DNA of 8,275 nt from an uncultured Clostridia bacterium (GTDB lineage: Bacteria > Bacillota > Clostridia > TANB77 > CAG-508), in assembly GCA_944393305.1 (NCBI GenBank), contig CALXZS010000056.1, forward strand, positions 1 to 8,275. Direction: 5' to 3'. The translations under genes and the position numbers were made by a program. Positions 1-6,132 of the stretch are shown here, one piece after another (position 1 is the first letter of the stretch; every line of letters begins with the position of its first letter). The notes below the pieces were generated by a model that searched no databases, was not told the DNA's origin, and saw only the letters and a program-made list of their open reading frames with translations.

Positions 1-243
1 TATAATTTAGGAAAAACTCAAATTGATTATGAAGGGACTAAAATAAATATTTATGATAAAGAAAGAATGCTAATTGAGTTGGCTAGGAATAAAAATAAAA
101 TAGGATATGATTTATATAAAGAGATTATAACTAATTACAGAAAACTGGCAAATTTATTAGATACACAAAAGATAGAAGAATACTTACAATATTTTGTAAA
201 TGGAGATAAAATTTTTGAAATAATACAAGATGAGGTGTTTTAA
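1..243 (+). CDS. abiEi: AbiEi-type antitoxin, C-terminal part (5' end outside window)
   Basis: The reading frame is open from base 1 and ends at TAA 241-243, giving 80 residues of a C-terminus. Seen: a stretch reading NIYDKERMLIELARNKNK, which resembles the 'dxERTLlD' segment of AbiEi family C-terminal domains, followed by a helical tail (YLQYFVNGDKIFEII). The stop codon overlaps the ATG of the next gene (TAATG), so the two are translationally coupled. In the AbiE family this protein is the antitoxin and transcriptional autorepressor, with an N-terminal winged-helix domain that would lie to the left of this window. The assignment rests on the weak but typical C-terminal pattern and, more strongly, on the overlapping AbiEii gene. 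The N-terminal domain and the promoter cannot be seen. Confidence 0.8.
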   Translation, partial: YNLGKTQIDYEGTKINIYDKERMLIELARNKNKIGYDLYKEIITNYRKLANLLDTQKIEEYLQYFVNGDKIFEIIQDEVF

Positions 244-1064
244 TGGATATTTATGAACTAGTTAATAAATATGTAGAAGCAGGTTATTTTGAAGATGACG
301 CAATTCCAAAAGTAGCACAAGATATTGTTTTGCTTAAAATTGGTAACAGTAAATATCGAAAAAATATTACTGTAAAAGGCGGAGTTGTAATGCATAATAT
401 ATCTAAAGACATGCGTCGTGCAACAAGAGATATGGATATTGACTTTATAAAATATTCTTTAGAAGATAAATCCATTCGTAATTTTATAAAAGAATTGAAT
501 AATACTGATGATGGTATTAAGATTAAAATAACAGGAAAAATTGAGTCATTGCATCATCAAGATTATGATGGTAAAAGAGTTTATATAACACTTACTGATA
601 AAAAACATTATTCAATAAGTTCCAAACTAGATATTGGAGTACATAAATATTTTGATATGGAGCAAGATGAATATTATTTTGATTTTAACATAATTGATGA
701 AAGTGTCAGTTTACTCATAAACTCAAAAGAACAAATAATTGTTGAGAAACTAAAGTCATTATTAAAGTTTGGTATTACTTCTACTAGATTTAAAGATATT
801 TTTGATTTTTATTATTTAATTAATAATGAAAATTTAAATAAGGACAAGCTATTAAAGTACATAGATATATTAATTTTTCAAGACGAGAATATGCGAGAAA
901 AGTCATTAGAAGATGTAAATAGGAGATTATCTAATATTTTGAATAATAGCAGATTTCAATCAAGAATTAATACAGCAAATAATAATTGGTTACAAATACC
1001 TATAAAAGATGTTATTGATAGTATATTAGATTATTTTGGTGGATTAATAAAGGTTGTAAATTAA
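243..1064 (+). CDS. abiEii: AbiEii/AbiGii-type nucleotidyltransferase toxin
   Basis: This is a complete 273-residue protein of the AbiEii nucleotidyltransferase family, the toxin of type IV toxin-antitoxin (abortive infection) modules. Characterised relatives transfer nucleotides to tRNA acceptor ends and block translation. Seen in order: the GG motif at residues 46-47 preceding the nucleotidyltransferase signature R59-x-T61-x-D63-x-D65-x-D67, with the carboxylates that would hold the metal ions. A third acidic position is likely at D130 (KLDIG). The family's helical motifs follow: EQIIVEKL (163-170), then R182-x-K184-D185-x-x-D188-x-Y190. All key residues are present, so the enzyme looks intact. 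The ATG shares its A with the antitoxin stop codon and has GATGAGG just upstream, which fixes the start and indicates coupled translation. No terminator is evident behind it; a pseudogene starts 56 bases downstream. Confidence 0.92.
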   Translation: MDIYELVNKYVEAGYFEDDAIPKVAQDIVLLKIGNSKYRKNITVKGGVVMHNISKDMRRATRDMDIDFIKYSLEDKSIRNFIKELNNTDDGIKIKITGKIESLHHQDYDGKRVYITLTDKKHYSISSKLDIGVHKYFDMEQDEYYFDFNIIDESVSLLINSKEQIIVEKLKSLLKFGITSTRFKDIFDFYYLINNENLNKDKLLKYIDILIFQDENMREKSLEDVNRRLSNILNNSRFQSRINTANNNWLQIPIKDVIDSILDYFGGLIKVVN

Positions 1065-1093
1065 ATACAAGTCATTTTTGAGAATTAGTAATT

Positions 1094-1119
1094 AAATATT
1101 TTATAAAGGAGAATAACAA
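1094..1119 (+). promoter_or_regulatory. Leader and ribosome binding site of the decayed pyrophosphatase gene
   Basis: AAAGGAG at 1105-1111 lies 8 bases before the ATG at 1120, an excellent Shine-Dalgarno arrangement that shows the pseudogene's original start. Bases 1094-1115 match 5006-5027, the leader of the nuclease gene, at 21 of 22 positions. Confidence 0.6.
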
Positions 1120-1384
1120 ATGGATGAAATAGTTTTTGTAACACACAATAAAGGAAAAATTGCATCTGCTTTTAGGAAAACATGAAGGAAGATTATCTGA
1201 AAAAATATTAGGAGATGATAGAGATAAAAAATGGTCTGATTTATGATATATCTTTATACCTTATGGATATGACAAAACTTTAGCTGAAATGACAGATGAG
1301 AAAAGAGCAAATAGGGTAAAATATAAGTCTATTGATTCAATGAGGGAATTTTCAAAATGGTATAAAACGCAAAATTTTTTATAA
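1120..1384 (+). pseudogene. Remnant of a RdgB/HAM1-like non-canonical purine NTP pyrophosphatase
   Basis: A strong ribosome binding site leads to ATG 1120 and a peptide MDEIVFVTHNKGKIASAF. This carries the T-x-N-x-x-K signature that begins the Ham1/RdgB (XTP/dITP diphosphatase) family. The frame then closes after 21 codons at TGA 1183-1185. From about 1170 another frame continues as GKHEGRLSEKILGDDRDKKW, followed by SDL-stop-YIFIPYGYDKTLAEM, which is the C-terminal part of the same family (WxxxYIFIP, then KTLAEM). It ends at TAA 1382-1384. About two thirds of the protein is therefore missing between the halves, with a frame change at the junction, and a further in-frame TGA at about 1243-1245 interrupts the C-terminal half, probably a former TGG (Trp). 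Intact members are about 190-200 residues. The last 6 bases overlap the tail of the convergent acetyltransferase gene. Intact relatives cleave ITP/XTP/dITP to the monophosphates; this copy cannot. Confidence 0.82.
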
Positions 1385-1837
1385 TTTTTTCTTTAGAATT
1401 TTTTTATCAGTTATGAAACCTTCTTTCTCGTATAATTCAATAGCTTTGTTATTGTTATTGCATACTTTTAATTGAATATATGACACTTTATTATTCTTTG
1501 ACCATTTAGTAAAGTATTGAATTATCTGTCTAGCAATTCCTTTCTTTCTATGCTCAGGTTTAATATATAAAGCATCTAATTGTGCAAATTTATTATTATA
1601 AACATTACCATAATCTATTATAAATCCAAAACCATATCCAAGAATATTATCGCTTTTGTCCTTTGCGACTATTATACAATAATCCTTTTTGTAAAAAAAC
1701 TGCTCATAATAATTTTTCACTGCATAATTTTTATTTATATTTTCATCATACTGTCTTTCGTCTTGAATTAAGTCAGTTAGTAAATTATTAATCTCTTCTA
1801 TATCATCCTTTATAGCTTCTTTTATAAATATCTCCAC
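1379..1837 (-). CDS. GNAT-family N-acetyltransferase
   Basis: This GNAT acetyltransferase has 152 residues from the preferred start. Seen: an N-terminal MEIFIKEAIKDDIEEI strand-helix typical of the fold, and the acetyl-CoA pyrophosphate-binding motif A (LDALYIKPEHRKKGIA, with R97-K98-K99-G100-I101-A102). Near the end is the usual motif B pattern NNNNKAIELYEKEGF. The substrate cannot be told; relatives acetylate amines on small molecules, antibiotics, ribosomal proteins or tRNA. Start choice: GTG at 1835-1837 has GGAGGG 8 bases upstream, an ideal site. An in-frame ATG at 1856-1858 would add 7 residues (MKWREKV) but its nearest GGAGG is about 20 bases away, and those extra codons contain the GGAGGG itself. 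The gene is the last of a three-gene cluster, 30 bases behind the Ppx-like gene. Confidence 0.9.
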   Translation of the reverse strand: MEIFIKEAIKDDIEEINNLLTDLIQDERQYDENINKNYAVKNYYEQFFYKKDYCIIVAKDKSDNILGYGFGFIIDYGNVYNNKFAQLDALYIKPEHRKKGIARQIIQYFTKWSKNNKVSYIQLKVCNNNNKAIELYEKEGFITDKKILKKKL

Positions 1838-1867
1838 AACTTTTTCCCTCCACTTCATAATATTTTA

Positions 1868-2743
1868 TTAAATATTTTCCTCCAAAATTCCATAAACCAT
1901 TGCTATATCTGTTGGTACAATATATTTTGCACCTATTTCTTCTGCAACCACTAATACAAAAGCACACATTCCTCTTGTAGCATACCACCAATCTGGATCA
2001 TTTGACTTGGCTCTTATTTCATCTAAAGATATTGATTTGTAATATCTTTCCGTTTCACTTTTTCTTGTTTCTATATCCATCATAATAGGGGCAGCTTCAT
2101 CTTTATACAATGTATTTTTTTCATATTTTATTCCAGAATATCTTGCAAATTTTTCATGTCCTCCACCAGCTAATATTAATATATCTGCTTTTTCTTTCGG
2201 TAAATTTAATCTTTCTTTGATAAATGCTTTTACTGTTTCAAGATTAGTTGTTGCAAAATTTTCGGCTAAATCAGGAAAATTTTGCATTACATCAATAACA
2301 CCAATTTTACTATTTAGACTTTCTTGTATTCCATTATTATAAATTGCTATTTCTGTTGAGCCTCCTCCTCCAATAAAGACACAAACTTTATCTTGTACAA
2401 ATCTAGTTGTACCAAAAACAGTCAATTCATTTTCTTTTTCTTGAGATATGATGTTAAAATTATAGCCAGTTTCTTTTTGGAATTTTTCTAAAAACCTATT
2501 TTTTTCTAAATCGTTTAAAGTTCTAAAAATACTTGTACCGCACACATATATGTCTTTAGCTATATTTTTAAATTCTTTTATACTTTCAATTAATTCATTG
2601 ACATCACTTTCTCTTAATTTTGGGTCTTCATTATAATGTTTTTTAAACTGTATTGTTTTTTCTTCTAATCTTTTGATATTCTTTCCATTAAATCGGTCTA
2701 TCTTAGTACAAGTTGAGCCAACTTCCACAATAATTTTATTCAT
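1868..2743 (-). CDS. Ppx/GppA-like phosphatase (actin-like ATPase fold)
   Basis: This 291-residue protein matches the two-domain core of the Ppx/GppA exopolyphosphatase / (p)ppGpp phosphatase family. Seen: a phosphate-1 loop VEVGSTCTKI (6-15), a CGTSIFR segment (68-74) like the family's 'TSAxR', and ISQEKENEL (99-107) like the 'sGxEEA' segment that carries the catalytic glutamate. The phosphate-2 loop IGGGGSTEI lies at 124-132, a LAGGGHEKFA motif near 190, and a C-terminal RGM...GAKYIVPTD...YGILEE segment typical of the family. Position 7 is Glu where most relatives have Asp. No C-terminal HD domain is present. AAAGG lies about 11 bases before the ATG. The gene starts 8 bases after the stop of the upstream unknown gene, so the two are almost certainly co-transcribed. 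Substrate (polyphosphate, pppGpp or another phosphoanhydride) is not determined. Confidence 0.85.
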   Translation of the reverse strand: MNKIIVEVGSTCTKIDRFNGKNIKRLEEKTIQFKKHYNEDPKLRESDVNELIESIKEFKNIAKDIYVCGTSIFRTLNDLEKNRFLEKFQKETGYNFNIISQEKENELTVFGTTRFVQDKVCVFIGGGGSTEIAIYNNGIQESLNSKIGVIDVMQNFPDLAENFATTNLETVKAFIKERLNLPKEKADILILAGGGHEKFARYSGIKYEKNTLYKDEAAPIMMDIETRKSETERYYKSISLDEIRAKSNDPDWWYATRGMCAFVLVVAEEIGAKYIVPTDIAMVYGILEENI

Positions 2744-2751
2744 TTATATTT

Positions 2752-3591
2752 CTACCTTTCTTGACTATTTTTGTCTTTATTTTTAAATCTATCTGGAACT
2801 TCTATTTCCATAGGAACTAAAGTGCCATCTTCTACGACATTAACTTCAACACCAAAACTACCTAATCCATCTCTAAGTAATTGTTCGTGTTGTAGCCAAA
2901 GTGGAAATATAACTTGTTCTCTCACATCTCTAAATATCTGTCTACTAATTCCATTATATCTTTTAGGCATCGTTTGGAGAATTTCTTCTTTTCTATCAGG
3001 AAAAGCCTTGATTAAAAATAAAATTCTTTCTTTTGCAGTCTCTACATATTCTTCCTGTGATATTTCAGATGTTTTATATTTTGTTATTTCAGAGTCTTTC
3101 AAAAAAGGTACTTCATTCCAAGGAATGTTCCAAGTTTCGTGTGCTGCTTTACCGGTACATAATTCTCTACAATCAAAACCAGGACCTACATAATCAATAT
3201 ACACATGATCACCAATTTGTATATCTAGATTTACACCACCTTGAGTATGTATTCTTTCATTAGAGCCACTTTTCATATCTTCCAATATAATTACTGCGTC
3301 TGGAACAGCAGATTTAACTTCTTCAATATATTCTTGCACTCTATCTCTATTAAATGTTTGTCCATTAGGAAGTTTACCATTTACACCTTTAGGACAATCA
3401 CATCTAACAGTCATCATCTGAACAGGAAATTCATGCTCAACTTTTTCCCAATCTTCTAAAGAATGTATTACATACATCTTATTTAATGGGCTTAATTTAG
3501 GTAAGTATTTATCAACTAAAGCAATTCCTTTACACTTTTTATATATATTTATCATTGGTAAATGCTCTTTTTTGCTTAAATCCAAAATCAT
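2752..3591 (-). CDS. Unrecognised 279-residue protein paired with a Ppx-like phosphatase
   Basis: I do not recognise the family. The ATG has AGAGGAG about 9 bases upstream and is the first gene of the - strand cluster; the stop is TAG. No signal peptide or membrane segment is visible, so a cytosolic soluble protein is likely. Conserved-looking features: C64-D-C66-P; a glycine-rich stretch GVNGKLPNGQTF (69-80); a strand-acid pattern VIILEDMKSGSNER (100-113); GGVNLDIQIGDHVYIDYVG (118-136) running into V-G-P-G-F-D (135-140); and H151-E152 before WNIPW. The alternation of beta strands with acidic and glycine-rich turns in 95-160 vaguely recalls the C-terminal part of ATP-grasp nucleotide-binding domains, but that is only an impression. 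Residues 175-245 look helical. The 8-base spacing to the Ppx-like gene suggests a functional pair, perhaps in nucleotide or polyphosphate chemistry; that is inference. Confidence 0.8.
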   Translation of the reverse strand: MILDLSKKEHLPMINIYKKCKGIALVDKYLPKLSPLNKMYVIHSLEDWEKVEHEFPVQMMTVRCDCPKGVNGKLPNGQTFNRDRVQEYIEEVKSAVPDAVIILEDMKSGSNERIHTQGGVNLDIQIGDHVYIDYVGPGFDCRELCTGKAAHETWNIPWNEVPFLKDSEITKYKTSEISQEEYVETAKERILFLIKAFPDRKEEILQTMPKRYNGISRQIFRDVREQVIFPLWLQHEQLLRDGLGSFGVEVNVVEDGTLVPMEIEVPDRFKNKDKNSQER

Positions 3592-3714
3592 AATTCTTAC
3601 TCCTCTAAAATTTATATTTATATTATCATAAATTGATAGATAATTAAAGAAAAATAAGAAAATTAATAAAAAGGTCTATTGAAAATTAAAAAATAGTAAA
3701 AATATCTTTATAAA

Positions 3715-3744
3715 TTAAGAAAAAAATGATAGAATGTTTATAAT
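3715..3744 (+). promoter_or_regulatory. Probable sigma-70/sigma-A type promoter for the DUF3800 gene
   Basis: TTAAGA (3715-3720) and a perfect TATAAT (3739-3744) are separated by 18 bases. Only four of six bases of the -35 agree with TTGACA, so the call rests on the -10. In such AT-rich DNA chance matches are common. Transcription starting near 3751 would give a leader of about 130 bases. Confidence 0.4.
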
Positions 3745-3812
3745 GATAATAAATTGAAATCTCTTGCATAAAAATAATTTTTTAACTAATCTAAAGATAA
3801 AATATCTATTGC

Positions 3813-3838
3813 TTAGGGAGGCAAAATTAAGTTCCTAA
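3813..3838 (+). promoter_or_regulatory. Hairpin masking an orphan Shine-Dalgarno-like sequence
   Basis: TTAGGGA (3813-3819) can pair with TTCCTAA (3832-3838) over seven pairs including one G-U, with a 12-base loop. The left arm overlaps GGGAGG (3816-3821), a perfect ribosome-binding sequence with no start codon at proper spacing; the next ATG is 18 bases on, at 3840. It may regulate translation or RNA stability of the DUF3800 mRNA, or be left over from a lost small gene. Confidence 0.35.
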
Positions 3839-3883
3839 AATGATGATTAAAAAATTACAACAATATAATAGGGAGAGTTGGTA

Positions 3884-4741
3884 ATGCAGGAAATAACATA
3901 TAGAATTTATGCAGATGAGTCTGTAAGTAATGGCAAATATTATAGCAATTTTTATGGTGGTGCCTTAGCAAAAGTAACTGACATACAAGATATAGAAAAA
4001 GCTTTAAACAATAAAAAAGAAGAATTAAACTTATATGGTGAAATAAAGTGGATTAAAGTTACAGAAAATTATTTAGATAAATACATAGAAATGATAAATT
4101 TATTTTTTTCTTTTATAAAGGAAGGTAAAATAAAAGTAAGAATTATGTTTGCTCAAAATGCTTATGTATCAGATGGATTGACAAAAGAACAAACTGATAA
4201 TGAGTATAGCATATTATATTATTATTTTTTGAAAGATGCCTTTGGTATAAAATATAGTAATCCTACACCATACAAAACAAAAGTAAATTTTTCTTTATAT
4301 TTAGATGATTTACCATGTTCGAAGGAACAAAAAGAGATTTTTAAAAAAAGTTTGTTTAGAAATAATGCTGGCTTTAAACAAAATAATGTAGAAATAACGG
4401 AATTTGTCGAGATTGATTCCAAAAAGCATGTAATCCAACAATGTATGGATATTATACTAGGATCTATGAATTTTAAACTAAATGACTTTGATAAAATAAT
4501 AGATGAAAAAACTGGTAGAAGATCTAAAAGAACAAAGGCTAAAGAAAAATTATATAAAATAATTAATAGCAATATTAGAGAAATAAGAAAAAATTTTAAC
4601 GTGGGAATCACAACAGGCATTAGTGGAAATCAATCTAATTATTGGAAGGATCCATATAGACATTGGAATTTTATTTCTTCATATTCTCATTTCGATAAAA
4701 CTTTAACAAAAAGAGGAAATAAAAAGAATAAGAAAAAATAA
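3884..4741 (+). CDS. DUF3800 protein, RNase H-like fold
   Basis: This 285-residue protein fits the DUF3800 family, whose members have a predicted RNase H-like fold and are often found in phage-defence and mobile regions; their function is not well established. Seen: the N-terminal strand with YADES (9-13, acidic D11 and E12), E53-I-K55-W56 as in the family's 'E+KW' motif, an LDD at 140-142, and a C-terminal D178-S-K followed by Q185-Q-C-M-D189-I-I-L-G193, matching the 'D...Q.aD...G' element. These acidic positions could form a metal-binding site. The C-terminus is very basic (KRGNKKNKKK), consistent with nucleic-acid binding. Start choice: ATG 3884 has GGGAGAG (3871-3877) 6 bases upstream, whereas an in-frame TTG at 3878 abuts that site and is rejected. 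It appears to be a single-gene unit, ended by the palindrome at 4740-4802. Confidence 0.85.
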   Translation: MQEITYRIYADESVSNGKYYSNFYGGALAKVTDIQDIEKALNNKKEELNLYGEIKWIKVTENYLDKYIEMINLFFSFIKEGKIKVRIMFAQNAYVSDGLTKEQTDNEYSILYYYFLKDAFGIKYSNPTPYKTKVNFSLYLDDLPCSKEQKEIFKKSLFRNNAGFKQNNVEITEFVEIDSKKHVIQQCMDIILGSMNFKLNDFDKIIDEKTGRRSKRTKAKEKLYKIINSNIREIRKNFNVGITTGISGNQSNYWKDPYRHWNFISSYSHFDKTLTKRGNKKNKKK

Positions 4742-4802
4742 AGCTCCATTAATCCTAGACCGCGAATCAATCGTAGCCGTTAAAACGGATTAACAGAGCT
4801 TT
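4740..4802 (+). repeat. Long imperfect palindrome with GC-rich loop, terminator-like or structured RNA
   Basis: Arms AAAGCTC (4740-4746) and GAGCTTT (4796-4802) pair over 7 bases. After a symmetric CA/CA internal loop, TTAATCC (4749-4755) and GGATTAA (4787-4793) pair over 7 more. The 31-base loop (4756-4786) has 14 G/C, far above the surroundings, and holds an alternative small hairpin CCGT-TAAA-ACGG (4777-4788) that competes with the inner stem. The left arm begins inside the DUF3800 stop codon. Only a short T run follows on the right, and the large loop is unusual for a simple intrinsic terminator. It could be a terminator, a processed RNA or a recombination site. Confidence 0.6.
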
Positions 4803-4808
4803 TATATA

Positions 4809-4826
4809 AAATATCATAAGATATTT
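4809..4826. repeat. Small perfect AT-rich inverted repeat
   Basis: AAATATC (4809-4815) and GATATTT (4820-4826) flank a four-base ATAA spacer. It sits 6 bases after the larger palindrome and could be a second weak hairpin at the transcript end, or a protein-binding site. In such AT-rich DNA a repeat of this size may be chance. Confidence 0.3.
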
Positions 4827-5032
4827 ATTAACTATTTTATGCAATTTGTCTGTTCATTATACACAATTTTTTAACTTTTGTCAAATATATTGTACATTTT
4901 TAAATACAAAAAGTCAAGAAAAAGACAAAAATATAATTTTAAATTTAATGCAACTATATACTTACGAATTAAGTTCTTTTGAAAATTAATAATTTAATAG
5001 TATAAAAATATTTTGTAAAGGAGAATACTAAA
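4827..5032. other. Intergenic region before the nuclease operon
   Basis: No gene is visible. The stretch is very AT-rich. Promoter-like pairs are TTGTCA 4878-4883 with a poor TAAATA at 4901, an isolated TATAAT at 4932-4937 without a good -35, and the better TTGAAA/TATAAA pair at 4979-5006. The leader sequence shared with the pseudogene lies at 5006-5027. Confidence 0.5.
4979..5006 (+). promoter_or_regulatory. Probable promoter of the nuclease / beta-CASP operon
   Basis: TTGAAA (4979-4984) and TATAAA (5001-5006), each five of six to consensus, are 16 bases apart. Transcription would start near 5013, giving a short leader with AAAGGAG (5017-5023) 9 bases before the ATG at 5033. Confidence 0.45.
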
Positions 5033-6115
5033 ATGAGTATTGTAACAGATGATAGAGCAAATTTAGGAGCATTAGAAAAAGAATTAAAGGAAGGTGGAGA
5101 ATTTTATGAATTTGTTAAATTTATTAAAGATCATCCAGAAGAAAAATTAGTTTTATGTTTTAGAGGAAATGGTAGCCCTAAAAACGTAGTAATCTATTAT
5201 AACAACCATAAAGTATGGGAATTATATATTGGTAGAGGAAAGAAACTATCAGTAAGAATAAGTTTTGATCATGCAAGATATAGTAAAGACTGGAAAGAAA
5301 AACTAGAAATGCTATGTAGCGAAGAATTCCAATTTCATAGTAGTAGATTTCAAAATATTAATAATGCAATACAAAAGAAACCAAGAAAAAATAAAAGTTC
5401 TAAAATAACGTATTCTTATACAATAGGAGAACTTGTATCAACTAAGGAAAAGTTTGATAAAAAATTTGTACAGGACAGCTATAATATTATAAAATCCATA
5501 ATAAAAGATTATTTTAATAAAGATTTAAAAATAGATTTTTTCAAAAAGCAGATTGAAAAGGATAATTATGTGGTACAAACTCATAAATCATATATAGAAA
5601 AAATAAGACAACAAGAAATATATAATGAGTTTGCAAATCATACTAATGGATTATATATTTATGATTTGGAATTCGCTCAGAGAAGAATAAAAGGAAAAAA
5701 GGATAATAAAAATCAACCAGATATGTTGGGAATTAAATTTGAAAAAGGTGAACCTAAATGCTTAGTTTTAATAGAGGTAAAATCGACCAAATCAGCTATG
5801 GAAGGTGGAAAAAGTGGATTAAAAGAACATCTACAAGGAATGGAGAATTATTTAAAAGAAAAAACATTTATTCAAAATAGAAAAATAGAAGCTAAAAACA
5901 TAATTACTTTATACAAAGAATTAGGATTACATAATGCAGAAAATATTAATAATGAAGCTAATTATACAAAATTATCAACAGGAATAATGGTTATATTAAC
6001 TGATGAAGCAGCAAAAACGTTTGAAAGTAAATACAGAAAAAATTTAGAAAAATATTTACCAGAATATAAAATAATGCCACCTGATACTAAGGGAAGAATT
6101 ATAATAAAAAAATAA
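5033..6115 (+). CDS. PD-(D/E)XK superfamily nuclease-like protein
   Basis: This 360-residue protein begins at an ATG with a strong AAAGGAG site. The second half carries a PD-(D/E)XK nuclease core: Q228-P229-D230-M-L-G-I, a strand, then L244-VLIE248-V-K250, where D230, E248 and K250 would be the catalytic triad. A preceding helix with E189/E195 (YIEKIRQQEIYNEF) could supply the extra acidic residue seen in many members. The first half (residues 20-130) is a separate domain that I do not recognise. It contains RGNGSPKNVVIYYNNHKVWEL (44-64) and RISFDHARY (75-83), suggestive of a beta-rich sensor or specificity domain. The linker 115-124 is basic. No membrane segment is seen. It is followed 17 bases later by the beta-CASP gene, so the two form an operon. 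Exact family unknown; resemblance to defence nucleases such as Shedu is possible but unproven. A DNA or RNA cleavage role is likely from the intact motif. Confidence 0.8.
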   Translation: MSIVTDDRANLGALEKELKEGGEFYEFVKFIKDHPEEKLVLCFRGNGSPKNVVIYYNNHKVWELYIGRGKKLSVRISFDHARYSKDWKEKLEMLCSEEFQFHSSRFQNINNAIQKKPRKNKSSKITYSYTIGELVSTKEKFDKKFVQDSYNIIKSIIKDYFNKDLKIDFFKKQIEKDNYVVQTHKSYIEKIRQQEIYNEFANHTNGLYIYDLEFAQRRIKGKKDNKNQPDMLGIKFEKGEPKCLVLIEVKSTKSAMEGGKSGLKEHLQGMENYLKEKTFIQNRKIEAKNIITLYKELGLHNAENINNEANYTKLSTGIMVILTDEAAKTFESKYRKNLEKYLPEYKIMPPDTKGRIIIKK

Positions 6116-6132
6116 AATGAAAGGGGTAAAAA

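Larger units (their letters stand above)
3592..3883. other. Divergent intergenic region
   Basis: This stretch of 292 very AT-rich bases separates the - strand cluster from the DUF3800 gene. It contains the likely + strand promoter at 3715-3744 and a small hairpin at 3813-3838. It also holds a possible 14-codon leader frame (3840-3884, MMIKKLQQYNRESW) whose stop overlaps the DUF3800 ATG. For the - strand cluster a TATGAT-like -10 can be read at 3630-3625, but no convincing -35 accompanies it. Confidence 0.6.

Noticed and set aside
1243..1245. In-frame TGA at a Trp-like position, as if TGA were read as Trp
   Set aside because: Every intact gene here uses TGG for Trp with no internal TGA, the beta-CASP gene ends in TGA, and the same remnant has a second independent lesion (a large deletion with frame change). 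Decay explains it better.
2771..3193. 140-codon open frame on the + strand, and other antisense frames such as 4222-4620 (-) and 5962-6165 (-)
   Set aside because: They lie inside well-supported genes on the other strand, have no convincing ribosome sites, and encode low-complexity Ser/Leu/Ile/Phe-rich peptides typical of antisense readings of AT-rich genes.
3878..3883. TTG 3878 as the start of the DUF3800 gene
   Set aside because: It directly abuts the GGGAGAG ribosome site; ATG 3884 has correct spacing.
4740..4802. Integron attC-like site behind the DUF3800 gene
   Set aside because: A GTTAAAA and a TTAAC are present but in the wrong order for the outer attC boxes, and no integrase or cassette array is visible.
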